A stretch of 64,000 nt of DNA, taken from NCBI GenBank assembly GCA_021816925.1, contig JAKAWQ010000001.1, positions 1 through 64,000 on the forward strand, read 5' to 3'. The stretch's first letter is position 1; every line of letters starts with the position of its first letter. Origin of the DNA: Pseudomonadota bacterium (GTDB taxonomy: Bacteria > Pseudomonadota > Alphaproteobacteria > Acetobacterales > Acetobacteraceae). This document shows positions 36,652 through 44,627 of the stretch, in pieces. A program made the position numbers and the translations under genes. Under the pieces are notes generated by a model, which worked only from the letters and a program-made list of their open reading frames with translations, made no database searches and was not told the DNA's origin.

Positions 36652-37842
36652 ATGCAGGGGAAGATCACAAAGCGGGCGGTAGATCGCTTGCTGGTGCCAG
36701 CGGCGGGCGAGGCAGTGCTTTGGGATAACGAGATCAAGGGGTTCGGCGTTCGCATCCAGCGGGCTGGTGCCAAGGCCTACATTCTCCAATACCGAGCCGG
36801 CTCCGGGCGAGCCGCTCCCCTGCGCAAGTACACCATCGGGCGGCACGGCTCGCCATGGACCGCCACAAACGCCCGCACAGAAGCGACACGTCTTCTCGGC
36901 CTTGTCGCCTCCGGGAAAGACCCTGCTGCCGTCAAAGCCGCCGACCGGGTAGCAGAAACCGTTACCGATTTGGCTGCCGACTTCCTCGCCAAGCACGTGG
37001 AGACAAGGCGTAAAACCCGCACCATCGCGGAGTATCGCCGCCTGCTCGACAAGATCATCCTGCCCGCCCTTGGCAAACGGAAAGTACAAGACGTTACCAG
37101 GGCCGAGGTGGCCAAGCTCCACCATGGTCTTCGGGCGGCGCCGTATGAGGCTAACCGGGTGCTCGCCGTCCTGAGCAAGATGTTTGCGCTGGCCGAGGCT
37201 TGGGGCCTCCGGGATGCGCCAGCCGGCAATCCGGCGCGTGGGATTGAGAAATATCCCGAGCGAAAGCGGGAGCGGATGCTTTCCGCCGAGGAACTTGGCC
37301 GGCTGAGCGATGCATTGCGCGCCTATCAGGAAGCCGGCGGCTCGCGCTATGTAGTGGGAGCGGTCAGATTGCTTGTCTTTACCGGCGCCCGGCTCTCCGA
37401 AATCCTCGGGCTGCAATGGAGCTGGATCGACTTTGACCGGGGCGAGGCCAGGCTGCCGGACTCCAAGACCGGCGCGAAGACTATTCACCTCCCTGATCCT
37501 GCAATGGCCGTTCTAGCCGATTTGCCGAGGCTGGACGCCAACCCGCATGTCATCGTGGGGATGAAGCCGGGTGCGCCTTTGGTCAACCTGGAGAAGCCCT
37601 GGCGGGCGATTCGCGGCATGGCCGGCTTCCACGACCTTCGCCTCCACGACCTCCGCCACGCTTTCGCGTCCATAGCTGCGTCTTCTGGTATGGGCCTCCC
37701 GATCATCGGCAAGATGCTCGGCCACACTCAAGCTGCAACAACCGCCCGTTACGCCCATCTCGCAGCCGATCCGGTCAAGGCCGCTGCTGCCTCCGTCGCC
37801 GACAAGATCGAACAGGCAATGAACCGCAGGGCAGAAGGCTAA
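36652..37842 (+). CDS. Tyrosine-type site-specific integrase
   Basis: A 396-residue phage/island integrase. Residues 1-80 are the DUF4102-type arm-binding domain (LWDNEIKGFGVRIQRAG), 105-190 the core-binding SAM-like domain, and 200-370 the catalytic domain. Catalytic residues seen are R247 (GARLSEIL), H332 and R335 (LHDLRHAF), H358 (LGHTQAA) and the nucleophile Y367 (ARYAHL). All are intact, so the enzyme should be active on the flanking tRNA-Thr att sites. It is transcribed into the element. Confidence 0.95.
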   Translation: MQGKITKRAVDRLLVPAAGEAVLWDNEIKGFGVRIQRAGAKAYILQYRAGSGRAAPLRKYTIGRHGSPWTATNARTEATRLLGLVASGKDPAAVKAADRVAETVTDLAADFLAKHVETRRKTRTIAEYRRLLDKIILPALGKRKVQDVTRAEVAKLHHGLRAAPYEANRVLAVLSKMFALAEAWGLRDAPAGNPARGIEKYPERKRERMLSAEELGRLSDALRAYQEAGGSRYVVGAVRLLVFTGARLSEILGLQWSWIDFDRGEARLPDSKTGAKTIHLPDPAMAVLADLPRLDANPHVIVGMKPGAPLVNLEKPWRAIRGMAGFHDLRLHDLRHAFASIAASSGMGLPIIGKMLGHTQAATTARYAHLAADPVKAAAASVADKIEQAMNRRAEG

Positions 37843-38011
37843 GGTGGTGCGGCTAGCGGCTGCATCTTGAAAAAAATTCGACTACGCCCCACCTTCGCCC
37901 TCGTCTCGTTGTTTTCCACCGGTTTTCGTCGTTATGCTCTACCGTTTTTCTTTCCTCTCAATTTTAATCCCACACTTTGCAGCAAACATTTACAGAAGAA
38001 AGGAATTAAAC

Positions 38012-38227
38012 ATGGCAACAATTTATACATCAACTCCCAAGCACATTCGGCGGAAACAGGCTGCAGACTATCTTGCGGTCTCGCAATCATGGCTTGAGAA
38101 GGCTGCCGTAACAGGGAATGGCCCGCCCTTCCTCCGGCTCTCTCCTCGGCTTGTTGTCTACGACCTCGACGACCTCGACGTTTGGGCGGCAGGCCATCGG
38201 GTCCGAAGTACCTCCGAGCCCGGCTAG
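38012..38227 (+). CDS. AlpA/excisionase-like helix-turn-helix protein
   Basis: A 71-residue protein with the MerR-like HTH of the helix_turn_helix_17/AlpA group: RRKQAADYLAVSQSWLEKAA, then a short wing with PPFLRLSPRLVVYDLDDLDVW. Such small proteins next to an integrase usually act as excisionases or as regulators of the integrase. AAAGGA nine bases upstream supports the ATG. The 170 bp between the integrase and this gene are AT-rich compared with the host and probably contain its promoter. Confidence 0.85.
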   Translation: MATIYTSTPKHIRRKQAADYLAVSQSWLEKAAVTGNGPPFLRLSPRLVVYDLDDLDVWAAGHRVRSTSEPG

Positions 38228-38300
38228 GACATCATGCACTTTCCGCAGTCCAAGCGCGGACTTTTTGGTCTGCGCAGCTGGGGGTTGTGATCTCCGAGAG

Positions 38301-38311
38301 TTGTGAGACAA
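38301..38311. promoter_or_regulatory. Small palindrome TTGT-gag-ACAA before second HTH gene
   Basis: This inverted repeat lies 27 bp before the ATG at 38338, close to where a promoter would be. A further ttgtga occurs 16 bp upstream. It could be an operator for one of the two small HTH proteins; it may also be chance. Confidence 0.35.
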
Positions 38312-38337
38312 TGAGTTTATAAGGGAGGAATAGCAAC

Positions 38338-38559
38338 ATGAACAATTCAGATCATAAAAATGGAGACGAAAACCCAAAGTCGTGGATGACCGTACACGAA
38401 GCCGCCAACCGCGCGGAGGTAACTGTTTGGACCATAGCTTATTGGTGTCGGACCAGATGGCCTGAGCTGGGGCGTAAAATAGGCGGGCGTTGGCGCATTA
38501 ACCGGGGGGAGCTTAACCGGCTTTTGACCAGAAAGTGTCCCAGAATTCGGTCATGCTAA
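38338..38559 (+). CDS. Small helix-turn-helix (excisionase-type) protein
   Basis: A 73-residue protein: WMTVHEAANRAEVTVWTIAYWCRT is an excisionase-like HTH, and KIGGRWRINRGELNRLL the usual wing/tail. A strong AAGGGAGGAA precedes the ATG. Its TAA overlaps the start of the DUF3631 remnant (ATGCTAA), so the two were translated together. With the AlpA-like gene it gives the element two small DNA-binding proteins, one perhaps for excision and one for controlling the following gene. Confidence 0.82.
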   Translation: MNNSDHKNGDENPKSWMTVHEAANRAEVTVWTIAYWCRTRWPELGRKIGGRWRINRGELNRLLTRKCPRIRSC

Positions 38560-39089
38560 AGCTGCTTCCCAATGTGCCGGCCACCGAGGTTACGATCCAA
38601 GCTGGCTCGGCCAATTTCAAGGAGAAGGCAAAGACCAAGCAAGGCACGATGTTGACGCTGAGTCCGCCGGCACTATCGCCCGAGGCAGTAGATGGCGCTG
38701 CCCTCCTCGATGAATTGTCACGGTTCTTTGCCGAGCACGCCTTCCTGCCCCCTGGCGCAGCCGATGTGCTGGCCGTCTGGGCGACCCAGACTTACTGTTA
38801 TTACTTGTTCCCCCATACACCACGTTTAAGCATCACCTCTCCCGAAAAGGGCTCCGGAAAGACCACGGTCTTAGATCTCCTCGAAAGGATAGTTTGCAAA
38901 CCCATGAGCGTTGTGAACATCACCCCTGCGTCCGTCTTTCGTTCCATCGAGAAGATGAAGCCGACTCTCCTGGTTGATGAAGCCGACACCTTCCTGACCG
39001 GAAAGAGCGAACTGCGTGGCGTCCTCAATGCGGGTCATAAGTTCGGCGGGACATCCCCTGGCATAGCGCGGCGGGGGATATGCACTTAA
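38553..39089 (+). pseudogene. Truncated DUF3631-type P-loop ATPase
   Basis: 178 residues of an ATPase that in intact islands is usually several hundred long. The N-terminal part is normal: LLDELSRFFAEHAFLPPGAA, the P-loop SITSPEKGSGKTTVLDLL, and the Walker B-like TLLVDEADTFL. After LRGVLNAGHKFGG it abruptly becomes TSPGIARRGICT and stops, nine bases into the GajA gene. The sharp change suggests a recombination junction near 39050, where the rest of the gene was replaced by the Gabija module. Start ATG 38553 overlaps the preceding stop; GTG 38535 is an alternative. The fragment may still be translated. Confidence 0.8.
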
Positions 39090-40903
39090 GCCAACTTCGA
39101 CTCTCAAATTTTCGGTCGTTCGCAGAAGAGCTGGTCTTTTTCGAGCGTCGCCTGACGGTGCTTGTCGGAGAGAACAACGGTGGCAAAAGCAATCTTATCG
39201 ATGCCATCCGCCTTATTTCTTCGCCCTTGAGCGGTCGCCGTGAACTCTATTGCGAGCAAACCGACATACGCTTTGGCACTATCTCCCGCTCGTTTACTAT
39301 TCAGGCGACATTTGATGAACTGGCGCCGCCGCAACAGGGACGCCTCATTTCGGCAACGACCGATGACACGTTAAGCACAGCCTGCTTTGGCCTCACCTAC
39401 GACGCCGCCGGCAAACAATCGCACATCCGCCCCAACCTGTGGGCGGGCCGCTTTAAAGCGCCGCCGGAGCCCGGCGCGCATGAAATGATCCGGCATGTCT
39501 ACCTGCCTCCGCTACGCGACGCTAAACACGCCCTCGCATCGGGCAATCCCACGCGCATTCATGCTCTCTTGCACCACTTTCTTGGGGACCGCGATCCCAA
39601 TGAAATTGCCAGGAATCTAGCTCGCACCAGCGACGATCAGATTCTTACGGATGTGGACCTCGCTGTGGCTGGCGGTCTGGATATTCTGACTACCGGCGTC
39701 AGGCGGCAAAACGCCAGCCTGGGATTCAACACGGATGAGAAATTGATCGACATTGCCCGCGACCTGCGGTTCAAGCTCGCCGATCACGGCATCACGCCGG
39801 AAGACCTTCAATATTCCGGACACGGCTTTGCCAATCTGCTTTATATCGCAACGATCGCGGTCGAGCTGGAAAAGACTGACAATGCCGAACTTACAACGTT
39901 CCTTGTCGAAGAACCGGAGGCCCACCTTCATCCCCAGCTACAGGCTGCAGTACTGAATTTTCTGGAAGAGCGCGCCGAGCAGTCGCTCAACCCGAAGAAG
40001 GACCAAAACGCTCCGGCGGGTCATTTACAGGTCATCGTTGCCACACATTCACCGAATCTGTCCGCCTGGGTCCCAAGCAAGAACCTGGTGTTCGTGCGCT
40101 CCGTAGCGCCTGCGAGCGACGCAATTGATGACACCGGCCAAGAGGGTAGCGGGCAATCCGAATATCCAGAAGCACCGCAGGCCACGACGGCGCCTCGTGC
40201 GGAATCTCGCTGCATTCCCCTTTCCAGGCTTGATTTGAGTGATCCGGAACGACGGAAGATCGACCGTTACCTCGATGTGACGAAATCGGCGCTGCTGTTC
40301 GGCGGGCGCGTCCTTCTGGTCGAAGGCATCGCCGAGGCGCTGTTACTGCCGGTTATTGCCAAACACCACGTCCTAAAAGACAAACCAGCGGCCTTCCGAA
40401 TATTTCGGTCAGCCGTCTTCGTGCCGATAGACGGGGTGGATTTCACACCGTATGCGAAAGCCCTTTTATCGCCATTCAATAATGTTCGTATTGCCGACCG
40501 CCTTGTGATCATTACGGACGGCGACAAGCATACCGTCGAAGCTGGTAAACCGCTTCCGGGCGTCAATCGCAAAACTGCCCTGGACACGCTGGCTGCGGAC
40601 AGGAATGCCAGCGACGTCCTGGATGTCTTCGTAAATACCTACTCGCTGGAAACCGAACTCGTGGCCGCCGGCAACGCGGCATGTCTCAAGGCCGTGTATC
40701 TAATTTTGCATCCGCAGTCGGAAGATAAGTGGGATGAAGCGGTGGCGAAGTCTGGTGACGATCGTGCCCAGGCCATACAGGACCTTTTCAAAACGACGCC
40801 TAAAGGAGACTTTGCGCAGCTTCTCGCCGAGAAGGTAGCGGTCAGCCAGGCCTTCATTGTGCCGGACTACATCCGGCAGGCCATCGAGGCGCTTGTGAAA
40901 TGA
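39080..40903 (+). CDS. gajA: Gabija protein GajA (OLD-family ATPase/TOPRIM nuclease)
   Basis: A 607-residue class 2 OLD protein. Walker A is GENNGGKS (30-37), the ABC signature region is QYSGHGFANLLYIA (245-258), Walker B is FLVEEPEAHLHP (274-285), and the H-loop is VIVATHSPNL. The TOPRIM nuclease domain starts near 405 with VLLVEGIAEALLLPV (E415) and has the acidic ITDGDK (D480, D482). In Gabija systems GajA nicks DNA and is held inactive by normal nucleotide levels until phage depletes them. The following helicase gene overlaps by 4 bp (ATGA), which matches known gajAB operons. Confidence 0.9.
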   Translation: MHLSQLRLSNFRSFAEELVFFERRLTVLVGENNGGKSNLIDAIRLISSPLSGRRELYCEQTDIRFGTISRSFTIQATFDELAPPQQGRLISATTDDTLSTACFGLTYDAAGKQSHIRPNLWAGRFKAPPEPGAHEMIRHVYLPPLRDAKHALASGNPTRIHALLHHFLGDRDPNEIARNLARTSDDQILTDVDLAVAGGLDILTTGVRRQNASLGFNTDEKLIDIARDLRFKLADHGITPEDLQYSGHGFANLLYIATIAVELEKTDNAELTTFLVEEPEAHLHPQLQAAVLNFLEERAEQSLNPKKDQNAPAGHLQVIVATHSPNLSAWVPSKNLVFVRSVAPASDAIDDTGQEGSGQSEYPEAPQATTAPRAESRCIPLSRLDLSDPERRKIDRYLDVTKSALLFGGRVLLVEGIAEALLLPVIAKHHVLKDKPAAFRIFRSAVFVPIDGVDFTPYAKALLSPFNNVRIADRLVIITDGDKHTVEAGKPLPGVNRKTALDTLAADRNASDVLDVFVNTYSLETELVAAGNAACLKAVYLILHPQSEDKWDEAVAKSGDDRAQAIQDLFKTTPKGDFAQLLAEKVAVSQAFIVPDYIRQAIEALVK

Positions 40904-42648
40904 ATCCGCAAGCCTTCCAGCCCACGCCCGAACAGCAAGCCGTCATCGGTCATGAGGGCTCCGCATTTGTGACGGCATGCCCCGGCGCCGGCAAGACGCG
41001 GGTTATGACCGAACGCGCGCGGCGCCTGTTCTCTGACATGCCGGCTGGCAGGGGCGTGGCTTTCCTGTCATTTACCCAGGGCGCCATCTTCGAGCTGGAA
41101 ACCCGGCTCCAGGAAGAACGGATTCTACCTTCACCCGTTTTCCCGAGCTTTATCGGAACCTTTGACAGCTTCGTGTGGCAATTCCTTGTCGCGCCCTTTG
41201 GCGTCAAGGATTGCGATGCCCGGCCGCGATTGATCGCCGATCTCGCGGACCTTGCCGTAACGCCGTTTCGTGGCGCTCACCCCTTGCCGCTATCCTGTTT
41301 TTGCCCTGTCACCGGAAACATCTTTGAGCAGGCCGCGAAAGTCCGGGGTTTCGATGTTTCTCAAAAGCCCGCCCATCTGGTCCAGGCTTATGTAACGGCG
41401 GCGGCGGCCATCCGCGCCAGGTTGCGTGAACGCGGCCAACTGGGTTTTGACGAGGCGCGCGGCGTGGCCCTCGAACGGCTCAAAGACGCTGGAGCCGCAC
41501 CTCGTATCGCGGCGGCCCTGGTGGGCCGGTTCCGCGAAGTGATTGTCGATGAAGCGCAGGACTGCAATCCGGACGATCTGCATGTCATTTCATGGCTGCG
41601 GGATTCGGGTCTGCCGGTGAAGGTCGTATGCGATCCTCACCAATCGATTTATGAATTTCGCGGCGGCGTTACAGATCAGCTTTTTACCTTTGCGGAGACC
41701 TTCGGCGAAGGCAACCGCAAAACGTTGACCGGAAACTTTCGGTCCGCGCCCAATGTCTGCAAATCCATCGCCCAGCTCCGCCCGCCCGCATCGCGTATGG
41801 CGCCGGACGAACCGCTCGGTCCGTACAAAGACGATGCCACGCCGATACGCATACTGTCCTATCCCGGCACCGCCGTTCCGGCATCGATCGGCGCCGCTTT
41901 CTGTGCCTATGTGAAGGAAGCAGACATCGATCCGGCCTTGTCACCGCTCATTGCCGCGACCAGAGCGAGCGGCGCCGCCGCTGCTGGACAGCCCCGTCCG
42001 AGCAACAGGCGTGACCGGGCCGTGCGCCTTGCAGAGGCCGTGACAGACTTTTATTTTGCTGCCGGCTTCAATGATATGAAGTCGGCGATCGATCAGGTCC
42101 ATCAAATCCTGCTGGAGCTGGAGGGGCGTCTGGGCGATCTCTCTTATCGGCAATATCTCGCGGATAACGAGATCGAGCAGGCAAACTGGCGTCCTCACGT
42201 TCTGTTTCTTTTGCGAGCGTTGCGCTTCGATCCGTCGAAGCACGCGGATGCCAAGGCCTGGCACGCTGCCGCCAAAGACCTGTTGGCCCAACATCTCACA
42301 TTGGGGGACGGGCCTTCACTTTCGCAAAGGCTCAAATGGAACGACGCCGTTGCCGCCGCACTTGCTGCGGTGCCTGCGGCGACAGCGATGCCCCGCACGA
42401 TACATGCCGTCAAAGGCATGGAGTTCCCGGCCGTCTGTGTCGTGACCACGGCTTCGACTCTCAAAAGCATTCTCGACTACCTGGAAACAGGGGAACCCGC
42501 AGACAAGGCCGAAGATGCCCGTAAACTTTATGTCGCGTCGTCACGCGCGGAAAAATTGCTTGTGATCGCCGCGCCAAAAAGTCAGGCCGACCGGCTGGCA
42601 ACATATCTGCGCGGTCAGGGCGCGGCGGTGGAAGTAAAGGAGATTTAG
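40900..42648 (+). CDS. gajB: Gabija protein GajB (UvrD/PcrA-like helicase)
   Basis: A 582-residue superfamily 1 helicase. Motif I is TACPGAGKT (25-33), motif II is VDEAQDC (216-222), motif III KVVCDPHQSIYEFRGG, motif IV NFRSAPNVC, a motif V-like AMPRTIHAVKGMEFPAVCV, and motif VI LYVASSRAEKLLVIA. It is shorter than UvrD and similar to GajB, which joins GajA in a large complex and responds to DNA ends. Coupled to gajA through ATGA. No other defence gene is fused or adjoining except the secreted protein downstream. Confidence 0.9.
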   Translation: MNPQAFQPTPEQQAVIGHEGSAFVTACPGAGKTRVMTERARRLFSDMPAGRGVAFLSFTQGAIFELETRLQEERILPSPVFPSFIGTFDSFVWQFLVAPFGVKDCDARPRLIADLADLAVTPFRGAHPLPLSCFCPVTGNIFEQAAKVRGFDVSQKPAHLVQAYVTAAAAIRARLRERGQLGFDEARGVALERLKDAGAAPRIAAALVGRFREVIVDEAQDCNPDDLHVISWLRDSGLPVKVVCDPHQSIYEFRGGVTDQLFTFAETFGEGNRKTLTGNFRSAPNVCKSIAQLRPPASRMAPDEPLGPYKDDATPIRILSYPGTAVPASIGAAFCAYVKEADIDPALSPLIAATRASGAAAAGQPRPSNRRDRAVRLAEAVTDFYFAAGFNDMKSAIDQVHQILLELEGRLGDLSYRQYLADNEIEQANWRPHVLFLLRALRFDPSKHADAKAWHAAAKDLLAQHLTLGDGPSLSQRLKWNDAVAAALAAVPAATAMPRTIHAVKGMEFPAVCVVTTASTLKSILDYLETGEPADKAEDARKLYVASSRAEKLLVIAAPKSQADRLATYLRGQGAAVEVKEI

Positions 42649-42804
42649 AGACTCTGCGTGCCATAGCGATGGCCCGGCAAGCGCAAATGGAACATGAAGA
42701 AAGACTGGCTCCAAAATCTCAAGGCAATTGAGTAGGCACAAGCTTGTTACTATCGTAGCCGATTACCGGCGCTATGCTGCCGGCGGTCGGGGGACAGGCT
42801 GGCG

Positions 42805-44598
42805 ATGCGGTGGGAGCTTGCTGTTGCGGCGCTTGTTGTGGCGGCATGGGCGGCTGGGCCTGCGTGTGCTCAGGACGGGGCTGCCGGTCTGACTGGGCTG
42901 CCCTCCCATCTCGGCCCGAGTTTCCCCTGCCCCGCGCCGCAAGACCCACTCGCTCAACTGATATGTTCAAGCCAGGAGCTTTCCAAGGACGACCTTCGGC
43001 TTGTCCAGGCTTACCAGGCCCTCCGATACCAACTCGACCAGGCCGGGAAGGATGCCCTGACCCGGGAGGCGATTGCCTTCACGGCCAAGGTGCATGCGCA
43101 GTGCGGAATCCGGGCTTCGGGCTCCGGCCTGACCGCCGCCTCGGCTACCATTCCGTGCGTCAAGCAGGAGTACGAGAAGGAGCGGGCTCTCTGGGCTCGC
43201 CGCCTGACCGGCCCCGCCGCCGAGGAAGCAGCCCGCCCGTTACGCGAGCATGTTGCCTTGCAAGCCGATCTTAAGGCACTCGGATTCTTGCCGCCGGGTT
43301 CGCCCGTTGATGGCGTGTACGGACCGGAAACGCGGGCGGCAATCCAACGGTATCAAGAGTCTCAGAATTCCTCCGCAACGGGTTTCATTAGCAACGATAC
43401 CGCTGCGACCCTCGTGCGGCAGACTGCTAACGCTATTACGGTCAAGCAACTGATCCCGTTGGCATGGAATCTCGACGCCCTAATCGCGCCTAGGCGGAAG
43501 CAATGTCTATCCAATCAGCTGGACGCTCATCTGCCCGGCGAAACGCAACTTATCAGCGCCAAGGCGCATTATGTTGGCGGATACCGGTGCGACGTAGATA
43601 TCGTCATCACTGATGAAAAGGGTAACCCTTTGTATCACTCATTCCATTGGTTCGGCTACGAGGTGGGCCCTGGAAAAGGGATCAGCCGGACCCTCGCTGC
43701 TGAGCTAGTGATTATTATGCATCACCCGATCCTGGTCTTAACAGAACGGGTCGGTCCAGAGCCTGGATCTTGCGGCAGCTGTCATGGTGGATTTTCAACT
43801 GTGCTTGACTTCCTTGTACTTCGGGCCAGCCAAAAACCAAAGTCTCAGAGGTTTACGATGAGCGAGGAGAACACGCTGGACTATGCCGTGCAGCCGTGGG
43901 GAATGCAGCTCGCAGTGGGTGTGAAGCTCGCATGTGAATTGTGCGAAATCGTAACGGTTACGCCGTACAGATTCAACCCCAAGTCTCTCCAATTCGAGAA
44001 GAGCGGGGACACGACCATCGATAACTCGGCCTACGCGAAGGCTAATCATGAGACGATCACAAATTATCATTTGCTCAGGTGGCCAACTTGGGGGCCTTGG
44101 AGGCTCTATCACCAGGCGCCGCATATCTGTTATCTTGGAGCGGTGAGTCACCATGGCGCTGCGGTCGGATTCGAAGTGTCACCTTCTCAACTGGCAATAT
44201 CTGTAGACAATGACATCGTTCATTACCAGCCAGACCTTGAGTTCTTTTTACATGGCGGGCAACTCCCATCGGGTCTTACTGCCTATATCGTGCCGAACCC
44301 TAAGCCAGCAGGAGCTTTTTCGGGAGACCTTGCGCCTAAAATTAAGTTTTCTAACGTTGTGCTGTCACCGCTCGGTCGGCTCACTGGTTTGATGCCGTAC
44401 TACCCGCCAGCTGACGCAGCCGAACCTCCCGAGCTAACCGGCTTATACAGGGCTATGAAGCTGGCTGCCTGGTACTTGATCATCGATCTTGATTGGAACT
44501 ACGAGACCGGTGCTGAGTATACGCATCTCATTGGTATGGATATCAGTGGTAGTGCCTCTGCCCTACGGCAGCTACGATTTTGTGTAGCCAACCAATGA
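42805..44598 (+). CDS. Secreted LprI/peptidoglycan-binding multidomain protein, unknown function
   Basis: A 597-residue exported protein. The signal peptide is residues 1-22 (ending ACAQ). Residues 42-130 resemble the LprI/DUF1311 lysozyme-inhibitor-like domain (CPAPQDPLAQLICSSQELS). Residues 150-210 are a peptidoglycan_binding_1 repeat (LKALGFLPPGSPVDGVYGPE). The remaining 380 residues match nothing I know; they are rich in aromatic and His residues and contain CGSCH (323-327), which has the CxxCH heme-attachment pattern. It sits 156 bp after gajB and may be island cargo acting at the cell wall. Whether it belongs to defence is unknown. Confidence 0.75.
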   Translation: MRWELAVAALVVAAWAAGPACAQDGAAGLTGLPSHLGPSFPCPAPQDPLAQLICSSQELSKDDLRLVQAYQALRYQLDQAGKDALTREAIAFTAKVHAQCGIRASGSGLTAASATIPCVKQEYEKERALWARRLTGPAAEEAARPLREHVALQADLKALGFLPPGSPVDGVYGPETRAAIQRYQESQNSSATGFISNDTAATLVRQTANAITVKQLIPLAWNLDALIAPRRKQCLSNQLDAHLPGETQLISAKAHYVGGYRCDVDIVITDEKGNPLYHSFHWFGYEVGPGKGISRTLAAELVIIMHHPILVLTERVGPEPGSCGSCHGGFSTVLDFLVLRASQKPKSQRFTMSEENTLDYAVQPWGMQLAVGVKLACELCEIVTVTPYRFNPKSLQFEKSGDTTIDNSAYAKANHETITNYHLLRWPTWGPWRLYHQAPHICYLGAVSHHGAAVGFEVSPSQLAISVDNDIVHYQPDLEFFLHGGQLPSGLTAYIVPNPKPAGAFSGDLAPKIKFSNVVLSPLGRLTGLMPYYPPADAAEPPELTGLYRAMKLAAWYLIIDLDWNYETGAEYTHLIGMDISGSASALRQLRFCVANQ

Positions 44599-44627
44599 CT
44601 GCGTACACCCCAGGGGCATCCTCCGCG

